DNA of 64,000 nt from Granulosicoccus sp036478595. Lineage in GTDB: Bacteria; Pseudomonadota; Gammaproteobacteria; Granulosicoccales; Granulosicoccaceae. The stretch spans positions 247,635 to 311,634 of the forward strand of contig JAZGEF010000069.1 in the NCBI GenBank assembly GCA_036478595.1, given 5' to 3'. Of this stretch, positions 16,790 through 25,583 are shown piece by piece. Numbering within the stretch: position 1 is the first letter of the stretch; every line of letters starts with the position of its first letter. The position numbers were made by a program, and so were the translations under genes. The notes below the pieces were generated by a model that was given only the letters and a program-made list of their open reading frames with translations, had not been told where the DNA came from and made no database searches.

Positions 16790-18103
16790 ATGGCCACTCT
16801 GTTACGACAAGAACTCGGCTGGTTTGTGTTTGGCTTGCTACTAGCGGCCATCGTTGGGATTCTTGCTGATCAAGCTTTATTAGTTCCACTGCTATACAGC
16901 ATTTGCTTCAGTGTTTGGATGCTGCTGCGGGTGTCAGCTATAGTGGACTGGCTCGAGGCGGGTGCTGCGGTAAAAAAAGCGCCACCCACTCTCGGCCTGA
17001 CTGATCACATCGTAGGCCTGACTCATCGCGAAAAAAAATACAGTCGTAAACAAAAAAATCGCTACCGCACCGCCTTGGCTCAATTTAACAGCCTGGCAGC
17101 AGAACTACCCGACGCGACCGTATTGCTTGATGAGTACAAACAAATTCGATGGTCAAATAACGCGGCCAGATTGTTGCTAAATATCCACCCTGATCGAGAT
17201 AAATCACAACGCATCGACAACCTGGTGCGTGACCCGGATTTTCAAGAATTTCTGGCACTGCCTGACGCCAGCGAAATGGAGTTGGCATCTCCCACTGGGC
17301 GAAACGTGACACTGCATTTACGAAAAGTCCCCTCAGGCAAAGGCATGACGGTGTTGATTGCCAGTGATATAACGCAGCGCGTTAAAACACGTGAAACGCG
17401 TAGAGCCTTTGTGGGTGATGTTTCGCACGAGTTAGGCACACCGCTAACGGTTATTAAGGGCTATTTGGAAATACTGCAAGGCGACAATACCCTCCCAGCG
17501 CAAACACAAGCAGCCATTGACCAAGTGGCAGAACACTCAGAACGCATGCAACACATCGTTGATCATTTACTCGAATTATCTAAGCTCGAGGGTAGCCACC
17601 TGAGCGATCAGGAAGGTGAACCCATTTTGGTGAATGAACTTATTTCATCGTTAGTCAGCAGTTTGCAAAACACGACGGGAAAGGATCACCGGTTTAACCT
17701 AACCTTGGATGACAAGCTTTCGCTACTGGGCTCAAAGAATGAAATCTACAGTGCCTGCCATAACCTGATTGCCAATGCGGTTAATTACACACCTGCTGGC
17801 ACCACTATAGACATTTCTTGGCAACGCGACAGACAAAACCGCCCTACACTAGACGTACAGGACAATGGTGCCGGTATCGATGCACGACATTTACCTCGCT
17901 TGAGTGAACGCTTTTATCGGGTCGACAAAGGACGATCACGTGAAAGTGGTGGTACGGGTTTGGGATTAGCTGTCGTTAAACATGCCACGCAACGCCACGG
18001 CGGCGAACTGCTCATCGATAGCCAGCCGGGTAAGGGTTCACAATTTACTATCGTGTTCCCAGCCAATCGCGCGATCGATATGCGATCAGCGAGTAACATT
18101 TAA
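16790..18103 (+). CDS. phoR: phosphate regulon sensor kinase PhoR
   Basis: Membrane histidine kinase that phosphorylates PhoB when phosphate is low. Two N-terminal hydrophobic segments, a PAS-like domain (PDATVLLDEYKQIRWSN) and the HisKA box with its His in VSHELGTPLT are visible. The N, G1 and G2 boxes follow (NLIANAVNYT, DNGAGI, GGTGLGLAV). The phospho-acceptor motif has Gly where Arg is usual (HELRTP). A TTG at 16712 inside the end of phoB is in frame, but the ATG at 16790 (MATLLRQELGWF) fits PhoR N-termini better and gives about 437 residues. Follows the damaged phoB and precedes pstS. Confidence 0.92.
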   Translation: MATLLRQELGWFVFGLLLAAIVGILADQALLVPLLYSICFSVWMLLRVSAIVDWLEAGAAVKKAPPTLGLTDHIVGLTHREKKYSRKQKNRYRTALAQFNSLAAELPDATVLLDEYKQIRWSNNAARLLLNIHPDRDKSQRIDNLVRDPDFQEFLALPDASEMELASPTGRNVTLHLRKVPSGKGMTVLIASDITQRVKTRETRRAFVGDVSHELGTPLTVIKGYLEILQGDNTLPAQTQAAIDQVAEHSERMQHIVDHLLELSKLEGSHLSDQEGEPILVNELISSLVSSLQNTTGKDHRFNLTLDDKLSLLGSKNEIYSACHNLIANAVNYTPAGTTIDISWQRDRQNRPTLDVQDNGAGIDARHLPRLSERFYRVDKGRSRESGGTGLGLAVVKHATQRHGGELLIDSQPGKGSQFTIVFPANRAIDMRSASNI

Positions 18104-18187
18104 GGCGATCCATTCACGCCGTATGTGAATTTTTTTAACGGTTAGTTATTGAAAATGTTTTAATCAGTTAGCACGACGATGCACGCT

Positions 18188-18205
18188 TTGTCATGCTGCT
18201 GTCAT
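18188..18205 (+). promoter_or_regulatory. PHO box upstream of pstS
   Basis: TTGTCATGCTGCTGTCAT contains two TGTCAT half-sites spaced 11 bases apart, as in the PhoB consensus (CTGTCAT, four bases, CTGTCAT). It lies about 50 bases before the preferred pstS start. PhoB-P binding here would drive the pst operon. Confidence 0.8.
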
Positions 18206-18254
18206 ATTGGGTTCCGATAATAACTGCATGAACACTACACCGGATGAGCGCAAA

Positions 18255-19298
18255 ATGATGAAAATTACCGCTATTGCAAGCACCTTGCTGATCGGTGTTG
18301 GAATGAGCGCGCCAGCCATTGCGCGCGACTACATCAGTATTGTCGGATCTTCTACTGTGTACCCATTTGCCACAGTGGTAGCAGAACGATTTGGCAAACT
18401 GACCGATTTCAATACCCCCAAAGTGGAAGCCACCGGCTCCGGCGGTGGTTTGAAGCTGTTTTGTTCCGGTGTTGGCGTGGCTACACCAGATGTTGCAAAT
18501 TCATCGCGCCGTATCAAATACAGCGAATACCAGCAATGCCTGGGCAATGGGGTCACCAGCATTGTCGAAGTATTAATTGGTTACGATGGCATTGCGGTGG
18601 CTAATTCAGTTGATGCCGAACAGTTTGATATGACGAGCAAGGATTTATTCCTGGCGCTGGCCAATCAGGTACCCAACCCTGATGGTAGCGAAACACTCGT
18701 TGAAAACCCATATAGCACTTGGGCGCAAGTTAATCCCAGCTTACCTGATATCAGAATTGAAATGATGGGCCCACCCCCAACATCGGGCACACGCGATGCG
18801 TTTGTGGAATTAGCGATGGAAGGCGGTTGTAAACAGATACCATTTATTAAAGCACTGGAAAAACAAGAGCGTAAAGCCGTTTGTCACACTATGCGCGAAG
18901 ATGGTGCTTATGTTGAAGCAGGTGAAAACGATAACCTGATTGTGCAAAAACTTGAGGCCAACCCTAATGCCTTGGGTATTTTTGGCTTTAGCTTTTTGGA
19001 GCAAAACAATGATTTGGTACAAAGTTCGCTCATTGATGGCTACGCCGCTGAATTCGACACCATCGCGGATGGCGACTATTCTATATCAAGGCCCTTGTAC
19101 TTTTACGTCAAAGCCCAACATATCGGCACAGTGCCGGGTATTAAGCAATATTTAAATGCGTTTACCAGCGAACAGGCATGGGGCGAAGAGGGATTTTTGG
19201 CTGACAAAGGCATGATACCGCTAGGCAAAGACATACGCGACGCGACCGGTGAGCAGGTTCGATCACTGACGCCGCTAATAATGACCGACGCAGACTAA
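18255..19298 (+). CDS. pstS: phosphate ABC transporter substrate-binding protein PstS
   Basis: Periplasmic phosphate receptor of the Pst importer. A signal peptide (MMKITAIASTLLIGV, cleaved near AIARD) is followed by the PstS phosphate-binding motifs GSSTVYPF, GSGGGLKLF and TSGTRDAF. The length is about 347 residues. The frame can start upstream at 18207 or 18228, but the ATG at 18255 is preceded by GGATGAG at good spacing and yields a normal signal peptide. A PHO box lies upstream, and pstC follows after 29 bases. Confidence 0.95.
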   Translation: MMKITAIASTLLIGVGMSAPAIARDYISIVGSSTVYPFATVVAERFGKLTDFNTPKVEATGSGGGLKLFCSGVGVATPDVANSSRRIKYSEYQQCLGNGVTSIVEVLIGYDGIAVANSVDAEQFDMTSKDLFLALANQVPNPDGSETLVENPYSTWAQVNPSLPDIRIEMMGPPPTSGTRDAFVELAMEGGCKQIPFIKALEKQERKAVCHTMREDGAYVEAGENDNLIVQKLEANPNALGIFGFSFLEQNNDLVQSSLIDGYAAEFDTIADGDYSISRPLYFYVKAQHIGTVPGIKQYLNAFTSEQAWGEEGFLADKGMIPLGKDIRDATGEQVRSLTPLIMTDAD

Positions 19299-19327
19299 AC
19301 GACAGACAGGCCGACACAAACGCGATC

Positions 19328-20710
19328 ATGAATACGACCAATCTGGTATTGCTATTACTTGGCTTAGGCTTGGCGACGTTCTTTTATGGTCGGCAGAAAG
19401 CCTACGTGGTTTCCAAAAGCCATGGTGGTATGCGCAACATGCACTCCTTGCCTTCCCAATATGGGGTGATGGTTAGTATCTGGTGTGCACTACCAGCCCT
19501 CATATTGGTGCTCTTTTGGAAGCTGGCTGAACCCAGTGTCATCAGTTCACTTCTCGATAGCTCGATACCCGCTGCCGTTAAAGAATTAGGCGAAAAGTCC
19601 GTTGGCCTATATAAAAACGATATCGCCAATTTGATTGAAGCTGGCGGCATCAGCAGCGACCCAAAAAAGGAAGCGGTAGCTGAGCGTTGGATAGCGCTAT
19701 CTGCCATTAGTAGTTGGGCCTTACTGGCCTGTGTGTTGTGCCTTGCTGCAGTTGGAGCCGCTTCGGCAATACGAAAAATCAAACCTGACACCAGAGCCCG
19801 CGTGATGGTCGAGCGTGTCGTGCACTGGTTTCTAATAATTTGTGCATCCATTGCAATACTCACAACGGTTGGCATTTTATGTTCTGTGTTGTTTGAGTCG
19901 TTCCGATTTTTTCAACAAGTCAGCTTTGTTGAATTCGTCACCGGTACAAAGTGGAGTCCGCAAACCGCTATCAGGGTGGATCAAGTCGGTTCATCGGGAT
20001 CGTTCGGTGCTATTCCCCTATTTACTGGCACCCTGCTGATCTCGGCCATTGCGATGGTAGTGGCCGTGCCCATCGGTTTATTGGCAGCAATCTATTTGGC
20101 AGAATACGCAACTCCTCGATTGCGTGCCTATGCCAAGCCGATGCTCGAAATACTCGCGGGTATCCCAACGGTTGTTTACGGATTCTTTGCAGCGCTAACA
20201 GTTGCCCCTGCTATTCGCGAGTGGGGTGAACTGATCGGCCTATCACCTTCATCCGAAAGCGCTCTGGCTGCTGGTACTGTTATGGGCATCATGATAATCC
20301 CGTTTATATCATCTCTATCAGATGATGTAATCACTGCCGTGCCGCAAGCCATGCGTGATGGATCCTACGGCTTAGGTGCAACGCATTCTGAAACAATTAA
20401 AAAGGTGGTTATCCCGGCTGCATTACCAGGCATCGTTAGTGGCATTCTGCTAGCCGCTTCTCGTGCCATTGGCGAAACCATGATCGTGGTAATGGCAGCT
20501 GGATTAGCGGCAAATCTAACCGCTAATCCACTAGAGGCGGTAACCACAGTGACGGTACAAATCGTGACACTGCTAACCGGTGACCAAGAATTTGATAGCG
20601 CAAAAACACTGGCTGCGTTTGCGCTGGGCTTAATGCTATTTATCACTACCTTAATACTGAATGTAATCGCCCTGTATGTCGTTAGGCGCTACCGAGAACA
20701 GTATGAATAA
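19328..20710 (+). CDS. pstC: phosphate ABC transporter permease PstC
   Basis: Inner-membrane permease subunit of the Pst importer. At 460 residues it is the long PstC type, with extra N-terminal membrane segments and a loop before the conserved core of six helices. The core begins near TGTLLISAIAMVVAVPIG. The EAA-type loop is recognisable in LGATHSETIKKVVIPAALPG. Its end overlaps the pstA start by 8 bases, showing translational coupling. Confidence 0.94.
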   Translation: MNTTNLVLLLLGLGLATFFYGRQKAYVVSKSHGGMRNMHSLPSQYGVMVSIWCALPALILVLFWKLAEPSVISSLLDSSIPAAVKELGEKSVGLYKNDIANLIEAGGISSDPKKEAVAERWIALSAISSWALLACVLCLAAVGAASAIRKIKPDTRARVMVERVVHWFLIICASIAILTTVGILCSVLFESFRFFQQVSFVEFVTGTKWSPQTAIRVDQVGSSGSFGAIPLFTGTLLISAIAMVVAVPIGLLAAIYLAEYATPRLRAYAKPMLEILAGIPTVVYGFFAALTVAPAIREWGELIGLSPSSESALAAGTVMGIMIIPFISSLSDDVITAVPQAMRDGSYGLGATHSETIKKVVIPAALPGIVSGILLAASRAIGETMIVVMAAGLAANLTANPLEAVTTVTVQIVTLLTGDQEFDSAKTLAAFALGLMLFITTLILNVIALYVVRRYREQYE

Positions 20711-22037
20711 TTCGACTGACAATTCAGCAAGCGATACCGTAAATACTGCAGCGCCACGCAAAGACAGCACCAGTATTGTTAAGCGCACACTAGCAAAGCG
20801 ATATGCCGCTGAAAAACGCTTCCGTTTTTACGGTGCTGCGGCTATCGGCATCAGCTTATTATTTTTAGCGGTGTTGATTGGCAGTATTTTCCTTAAAGGC
20901 TGGCCCGCTTTTATTGAAACTCAGGTGCATATCGACGTTACCTACGACACCCAAACCTTAGGTGTGGAGAACGGCGCAACATCACAAGAGCTTAAAACCG
21001 CCAACTTTTACTTGCTGATTAAAAAAACAATGCGCGATATGTTTCCGGATGTCACCGAGCGCCGAGAGAGAAAAGAGTTATACAAGCTAATCAGTACCGA
21101 CGCCGAATATCAAATACGGCAGAACTTGATAGACAACCCCAATCAGCTTGGGCAAAGCCACTCTTTTTGGGTGCTGGCTGATGACGAGCTCAGCGCTTTG
21201 TATAAAACCGGTGGGCTAAAGGATATTGCTAATGTTACTCATACTCGTTTATCAGATCAACAAATTGCGTGGACGCATACGCTTGAAGAACAAGGCAGGC
21301 TACGTAAAAAATTTAATGCTACCTTTTTCAAAAATGGAGACTCACGCGAACCGGAACAAGCTGGCATCAGGGCAGCGCTGATTGGATCGATCCTGACGTT
21401 GCTCATTACGTTTGTCTTATCATTCCCAATCGCAGTGGCCACCGCTATTTATCTAGAGGAATTTGCACCGCAAAACCGCTGGACCGATTTGATTGAGGTC
21501 AATATCAACAATCTCGCTGCGGTACCTTCTATTGTGTTCGGTTTATTGGGCTTAGCTGTATTTATCAACTTCTTTCACCTACCTCGCTCAGCTCCAGTAG
21601 TTGGTGGCATCGTGCTGAGCTTGATGACACTACCCACCATTATTATCTCGAGCCGTGCGGCACTCAAATCTGTGCCGCCCTCAATCAGAGAAGCCGGCCG
21701 AGGTCTGGGCGCAAGCCGATTGCAAGTGGTGACTCATCATGTGCTGCCGCTAGCGATGCCTGGCATTCTGACCGGCACCATAATTGGATTAGCGCAGGCC
21801 TTGGGCGAGACTGCGCCGCTACTGATGATTGGCATGGTGGCGTTTATCGTTGATATCCCTAGTTCCGTCACTGATGCCGCCACGGTTCTACCGGTGCAGG
21901 TGTTTTTATGGGCAGATAGCCCCGAACGCGCATTTCTTGAAAAAACATCAGCGGCGATACTCGTTTTATTGGTATTTTTAATTGTGATGAACGCTGCCGC
22001 GGTATTTCTGCGTAAACGGTTTGAGCGAAAATGGTAG
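20703..22037 (+). CDS. pstA: phosphate ABC transporter permease PstA
   Basis: Second permease subunit of the Pst importer. A cytoplasmic N-terminus and one membrane segment (about 50-70) precede a large periplasmic insertion, then the permease core with GASRLQVVTHHVLPLAMPG as the EAA loop. At about 444 residues it is the long form that pairs with long PstC. The ATG at 20703, inside the last codons of pstC, is preferred over an in-frame TTG at 20676. Confidence 0.93.
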   Translation: MNNSTDNSASDTVNTAAPRKDSTSIVKRTLAKRYAAEKRFRFYGAAAIGISLLFLAVLIGSIFLKGWPAFIETQVHIDVTYDTQTLGVENGATSQELKTANFYLLIKKTMRDMFPDVTERRERKELYKLISTDAEYQIRQNLIDNPNQLGQSHSFWVLADDELSALYKTGGLKDIANVTHTRLSDQQIAWTHTLEEQGRLRKKFNATFFKNGDSREPEQAGIRAALIGSILTLLITFVLSFPIAVATAIYLEEFAPQNRWTDLIEVNINNLAAVPSIVFGLLGLAVFINFFHLPRSAPVVGGIVLSLMTLPTIIISSRAALKSVPPSIREAGRGLGASRLQVVTHHVLPLAMPGILTGTIIGLAQALGETAPLLMIGMVAFIVDIPSSVTDAATVLPVQVFLWADSPERAFLEKTSAAILVLLVFLIVMNAAAVFLRKRFERKW

Positions 22038-22053
22038 GGACTGACAGAAAAAC

Positions 22054-22905
22054 ATGAGCACAAAAACCAGTACTTCGGAAAGCCGAACCTCCGCAGCTAG
22101 CGATGCATTTGATCTACTTAAAGAAACAGTGGGTGATGTCACTGTTGATGATCCAAAAATGACCGCGCGTAACGTTGATGTTTTCTATGGCGACAATCAA
22201 GCCATTTATGATGTCAGCCTAGATATTGGTAACAACGAAGTTATCGCAATGATCGGCCCCTCTGGCTGTGGCAAATCTACTTTCTTGCGTTGCATGAATC
22301 GCATGAACGATTCAATTCCTTCGTGTCGCGTAACAGGTGATATGTCACTTGATGGCGAAGATCTGTACAGCGCAGGCCTAGACCCGGTACTGTTACGCGC
22401 TCGCGTGGGCATGGTATTTCAAAAGCCCAACCCATTTGCCAAGAGCATTTACGATAACGTTGCCTACGGGCCTCGTATTCACGGCTTAGCCTCTAACCGT
22501 GCTGAGCTAGATGATATTGTTATCAGCAGCTTGCAAAAAGCTGGCTTACACGAGGAGGTGCACGACCGCCTCGATGCGCCTGGCACTAGTTTATCCGGCG
22601 GGCAACAGCAGCGCTTGTGCATCGCGCGTACTATTGCTGTTAGCCCTGAGGTTATTCTGATGGATGAACCCTGCTCCGCGCTCGATCCAATCGCTACAGC
22701 GCGAATAGAAGAACTCATCGATGAATTACGCCAAAACTACGCGATCGCAATAGTGACTCACTCTATGCAACAAGCCGCCCGTGTATCGCAACGTACCGCC
22801 TATTTTCATCTTGGCAAACTGGTTGAAGTTGGTAGCACCAACAATATTTTTACGAACCCGCGACACGAACTGACTGAAAACTATATAACCGGTCGTTTTG
22901 GATAG
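22054..22905 (+). CDS. pstB: phosphate ABC transporter ATP-binding protein PstB
   Basis: ATPase of the Pst importer. Walker A GPSGCGKST, signature LSGGQQQR and Walker B VILMDEPCSALD are all intact, as is the switch His in VTHSMQQA. The PstB-typical MNRMND follows Walker A. The 283 residues include a ~30-residue N-terminal extension. It starts 16 bases after pstA and precedes phoU. Confidence 0.96.
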   Translation: MSTKTSTSESRTSAASDAFDLLKETVGDVTVDDPKMTARNVDVFYGDNQAIYDVSLDIGNNEVIAMIGPSGCGKSTFLRCMNRMNDSIPSCRVTGDMSLDGEDLYSAGLDPVLLRARVGMVFQKPNPFAKSIYDNVAYGPRIHGLASNRAELDDIVISSLQKAGLHEEVHDRLDAPGTSLSGGQQQRLCIARTIAVSPEVILMDEPCSALDPIATARIEELIDELRQNYAIAIVTHSMQQAARVSQRTAYFHLGKLVEVGSTNNIFTNPRHELTENYITGRFG

Positions 22906-22923
22906 TCAACTTGGATAAGCACT

Positions 22924-23646
22924 ATGGATAAATTGCATCTCGATCAGCATATTTCGCAACAGTTCAATCACGAGCTCGAAGACATTCGAAACCGCGTGCT
23001 TGCTATGGGCGGCTTGGTAGAGCAACAGGTAGATAAAGGCTTAACTGCCCTGCTTGAGTCCGACGGCGATCTCGGCCAAATCGTTGCTACCGCAGATTTC
23101 GAAGTGAACGCAATGGAAGTCGAAATTGACGAAGAATGTATTCAAATACTCGCCCGTCGTCAACCAGCGGCGAGCGACTTACGATTGATTGTTACTGTCA
23201 TCAAGGTCATCACTGATCTCGAACGCATTGGTGATGAAGCGGAAAAGATGGGCCGATTTGCGGTTGAACTTGCTGAAGCGAATGCAGCAACTAGTTACCG
23301 CAAAGAACTTCGCCGCCTAGGTGATCTTGTTAAATCGATGTTGCGAGATGCACTGGATGCATTTGCAAGGCTTGATGTGGACGCGGCAATTAAAACTGCC
23401 GCTCGCGATGAAGATATCAATGCAGAGTACCAAACCTTGCAGCGCTTATTAGCCACGCACCTAATGGAAGATCCAAGGCAAGTGTCGCAATTACTAAAGA
23501 TCACCTGGTGTGCCCGCGCACTGGAACGTATCGGCGATCACTCAGTCAATATTTGCGAATATGTGGTTTATTTGGTTAAAGGGCGAGATATTCGCCACAT
23601 CAACTTTGATCAGGTGCGATCAGAATTTTTATCAAAGCCAAATTAA
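22924..23646 (+). CDS. phoU: phosphate signalling protein PhoU
   Basis: PhoU links the Pst transporter to PhoR and represses the regulon when phosphate is plentiful. The protein is all helical with the two PhoU repeats. Each repeat has a metal-binding E/D-rich motif, DLERIGDEAEKM in the first and ALERIGDHSVNI in the second. The 240-residue length is normal. Last gene of the phoBR-pstSCAB-phoU run. The 85-base gap to the convergent protease gene holds only a weak 6-bp inverted repeat. Confidence 0.95.
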   Translation: MDKLHLDQHISQQFNHELEDIRNRVLAMGGLVEQQVDKGLTALLESDGDLGQIVATADFEVNAMEVEIDEECIQILARRQPAASDLRLIVTVIKVITDLERIGDEAEKMGRFAVELAEANAATSYRKELRRLGDLVKSMLRDALDAFARLDVDAAIKTAARDEDINAEYQTLQRLLATHLMEDPRQVSQLLKITWCARALERIGDHSVNICEYVVYLVKGRDIRHINFDQVRSEFLSKPN

Positions 23647-23731
23647 AAAAGCTTATATATAGCCAATCATCGGCCACCGCCAAACTGGCTAGTCTAGATC
23701 ACGCAGGCCTTCTATCGGCTTTTTAGCTAAA

Positions 23732-24760
23732 CTAGCGACGGCGTCTTAAACAAACACCAGCCATTATCCAAAGTAACAACCAAGCAGCGCCTGAACTAGA
23801 CGCATTGTTTTCAGTGCTCTGCCCTGCTGATCCACCGTTGCCTCCGATACCATTATTCGCTTCAAGCGCGCGTGGGGTGCCCACAGAGCTGACGCTGGTG
23901 TACTGCCTGATCCACTCGACATATTTGCCTACATTGGTGTACACACCATAAAACAGTGGCTCCGCACAACCGTTACCATAGCTAACGATACCCACTTGAG
24001 CGGTTACACCATTGATATCGATTAGCAACGGGCCACCACTATCACCAACGCAACTATCAACGCCGCCTTGCGCCAGGCCTGCACAAATTTGTGTATCTGC
24101 AATATTGCCCGCATAGGATACTGGCGCATTACAAATACCCCTTGAGATAATCGGTACTACAGCGTGTCGAAGCTCATCAGGAAAAACGGGGTTAGTCTCA
24201 TCGGTGTAATCCGTTGCACCCCAACCCACCACCGTTGCATCGTATCCAGCTAACGCTTCGGCATCATCACCAAATAGGCTGACTGTAGCTTGCGATGGAG
24301 TGGTTGCCAGTTCGATCAAAGCGATGTCATTAGCGATATCTTCGCTGTTGTTGTTGTAGCCAGGGTGTATGAAGTAGTTAGTTACTACGTGCTCCATCGG
24401 GCTTTCGGTGCGCAAATTAATAATGCCTACGACAGCCTTAAAGGATTCGTTGCTAATGCGATTACCGAATCCGTCGTACATGCAATGTGCCGCCGTCAAC
24501 AACCATTTTTCGTTGATAATAGAGGCACCACAGAATTGCCGATTAGCCAAACTGCCCGAACCATCGCGAACTAACGCAGAGATAAACGGAAACTGACCAC
24601 TTGAACTTTCATCGCCACCAATTATACGGGTGGTATTGTCAATAATAGCAACGCCCAAGTCGGCAGCCATCGTTGGCTGCGCCCAGGCTGTTGCACAGAT
24701 TGATAACAAAACCGTGAACTGCGCACGTTTTAGCATCCAGTGCCTAAATCTGTACAACAT
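23732..24760 (-). CDS. secreted trypsin-like serine protease with GlyGly-CTERM-like tail
   Basis: S1A-family protease. A signal peptide of about 30 residues precedes the activation site RIIGG (about 45-49). The catalytic His is His92 in LTAAHC, the Asp is in NDIALIEL and the Ser is in GDSGGPL. The chain ends with a Gly-rich linker, a hydrophobic segment (AAWLLLWIMAGV) and an RRRR tail, the pattern of GlyGly-CTERM proteins processed by rhombosortase in type II secreting bacteria. A close paralogue lies at 25584-26633 on the same strand, and a lipoprotein gene separates them. No rhombosortase gene is in the window. Start could also be the ATG at 24736. Confidence 0.9.
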   Translation of the reverse strand: MLYRFRHWMLKRAQFTVLLSICATAWAQPTMAADLGVAIIDNTTRIIGGDESSSGQFPFISALVRDGSGSLANRQFCGASIINEKWLLTAAHCMYDGFGNRISNESFKAVVGIINLRTESPMEHVVTNYFIHPGYNNNSEDIANDIALIELATTPSQATVSLFGDDAEALAGYDATVVGWGATDYTDETNPVFPDELRHAVVPIISRGICNAPVSYAGNIADTQICAGLAQGGVDSCVGDSGGPLLIDINGVTAQVGIVSYGNGCAEPLFYGVYTNVGKYVEWIRQYTSVSSVGTPRALEANNGIGGNGGSAGQSTENNASSSGAAWLLLWIMAGVCLRRRR

Positions 24761-24799
24761 AGCTGCCTACCTCTAACAATTTAGGTGCTATCGGCACTG

Positions 24800-24814
24800 G
24801 CGGATTCAATCCGC
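24800..24814. other. small hairpin upstream of the first protease gene
   Basis: GCGGAT and ATCCGC pair around a TCA loop, 40 bases before the protease start. No T-tract is present. It could be the end of the upstream lipoprotein transcript or part of the protease leader. Confidence 0.35.
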
Positions 24815-24974
24815 AATCGTGTTTGGTGCAGTGTGAAGCGTATCGCCTAATTTATAAGCATACGTAGCATTGGCGGGGAGCTGGGTGGTTGACGAGCTAA
24901 TTGGCGGCGTTATTGTGTGACCTATTAGAGGCATACTCGTACAACATACCATTCAACATACCGCTCAAAGAAAG

Positions 24975-25565
24975 CTACTCAAACAACCACGGTAATTTAT
25001 CAGCGAGTCGAGTGTCACGGATACGATACTCAATCATAGACGCTGCCTCTAGGTGCGATAAAGACAGTTCATCAGCACCTGATAGCCATACCGTCTCGAC
25101 ACGATCGGTGGCATTGAGTGGCCGTTGCCTAGCATCAGGCCAATCAGTTTCAAGCGATGACTCAACGCTTGCAAACGAGGTTGCATCGCCTTCCGCATCA
25201 ACATCAAGCCGTATCAAAATTTCGTCTAAAAAGTAGGTAACCACTCGCACGATCGGCGCATCATTGAGCGACACAGCCTCAGGCTTGTATTCACAGATCA
25301 CTAAACTAAACGCTTTGCGAGTATTTGCTAAGCTGACACTGCGAGTTTCGCAGCGTGGTTTACGATTATATAGTTGAGCGACTTTCTCTGAAGCTGCTAG
25401 TTGAGCATCGCCGAGTTGGACCTCAGCTAAACCAAAGCGCTGTTTAACGATCGTTAGTTCTACTTCTGAGGGCACCGGCACTTGAGTTGTAGACATGCAA
25501 GCAGTCGCTCCAAGTAATAAACAGCAAAATAATATGTGTGTGGTGTGTCTGCGCACGATAATCAT
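24975..25565 (-). CDS. putative lipoprotein of unknown function
   Basis: A 196-residue protein with a lipoprotein signal peptide (hydrophobic core FCCLLLGATAC, modified Cys at about residue 23). The mature part contains an acidic strand-rich domain with no motif I recognise. It lies between the two serine protease genes on the same strand, 18 bases after the upstream protease stop and 214 bases before the other protease start. Co-transcription with the upstream protease (25584-26633) is likely. A role as protease partner or inhibitor is conceivable but has no direct support. Confidence 0.75.
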   Translation of the reverse strand: MIIVRRHTTHILFCCLLLGATACMSTTQVPVPSEVELTIVKQRFGLAEVQLGDAQLAASEKVAQLYNRKPRCETRSVSLANTRKAFSLVICEYKPEAVSLNDAPIVRVVTYFLDEILIRLDVDAEGDATSFASVESSLETDWPDARQRPLNATDRVETVWLSGADELSLSHLEAASMIEYRIRDTRLADKLPWLFE

Positions 25566-25583
25566 AAGCCCAAGATACAGCGC

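Noticed and set aside
19402..19875. 157-residue open frame on the minus strand
   Set aside because: Antisense to pstC; a shadow of the permease gene.
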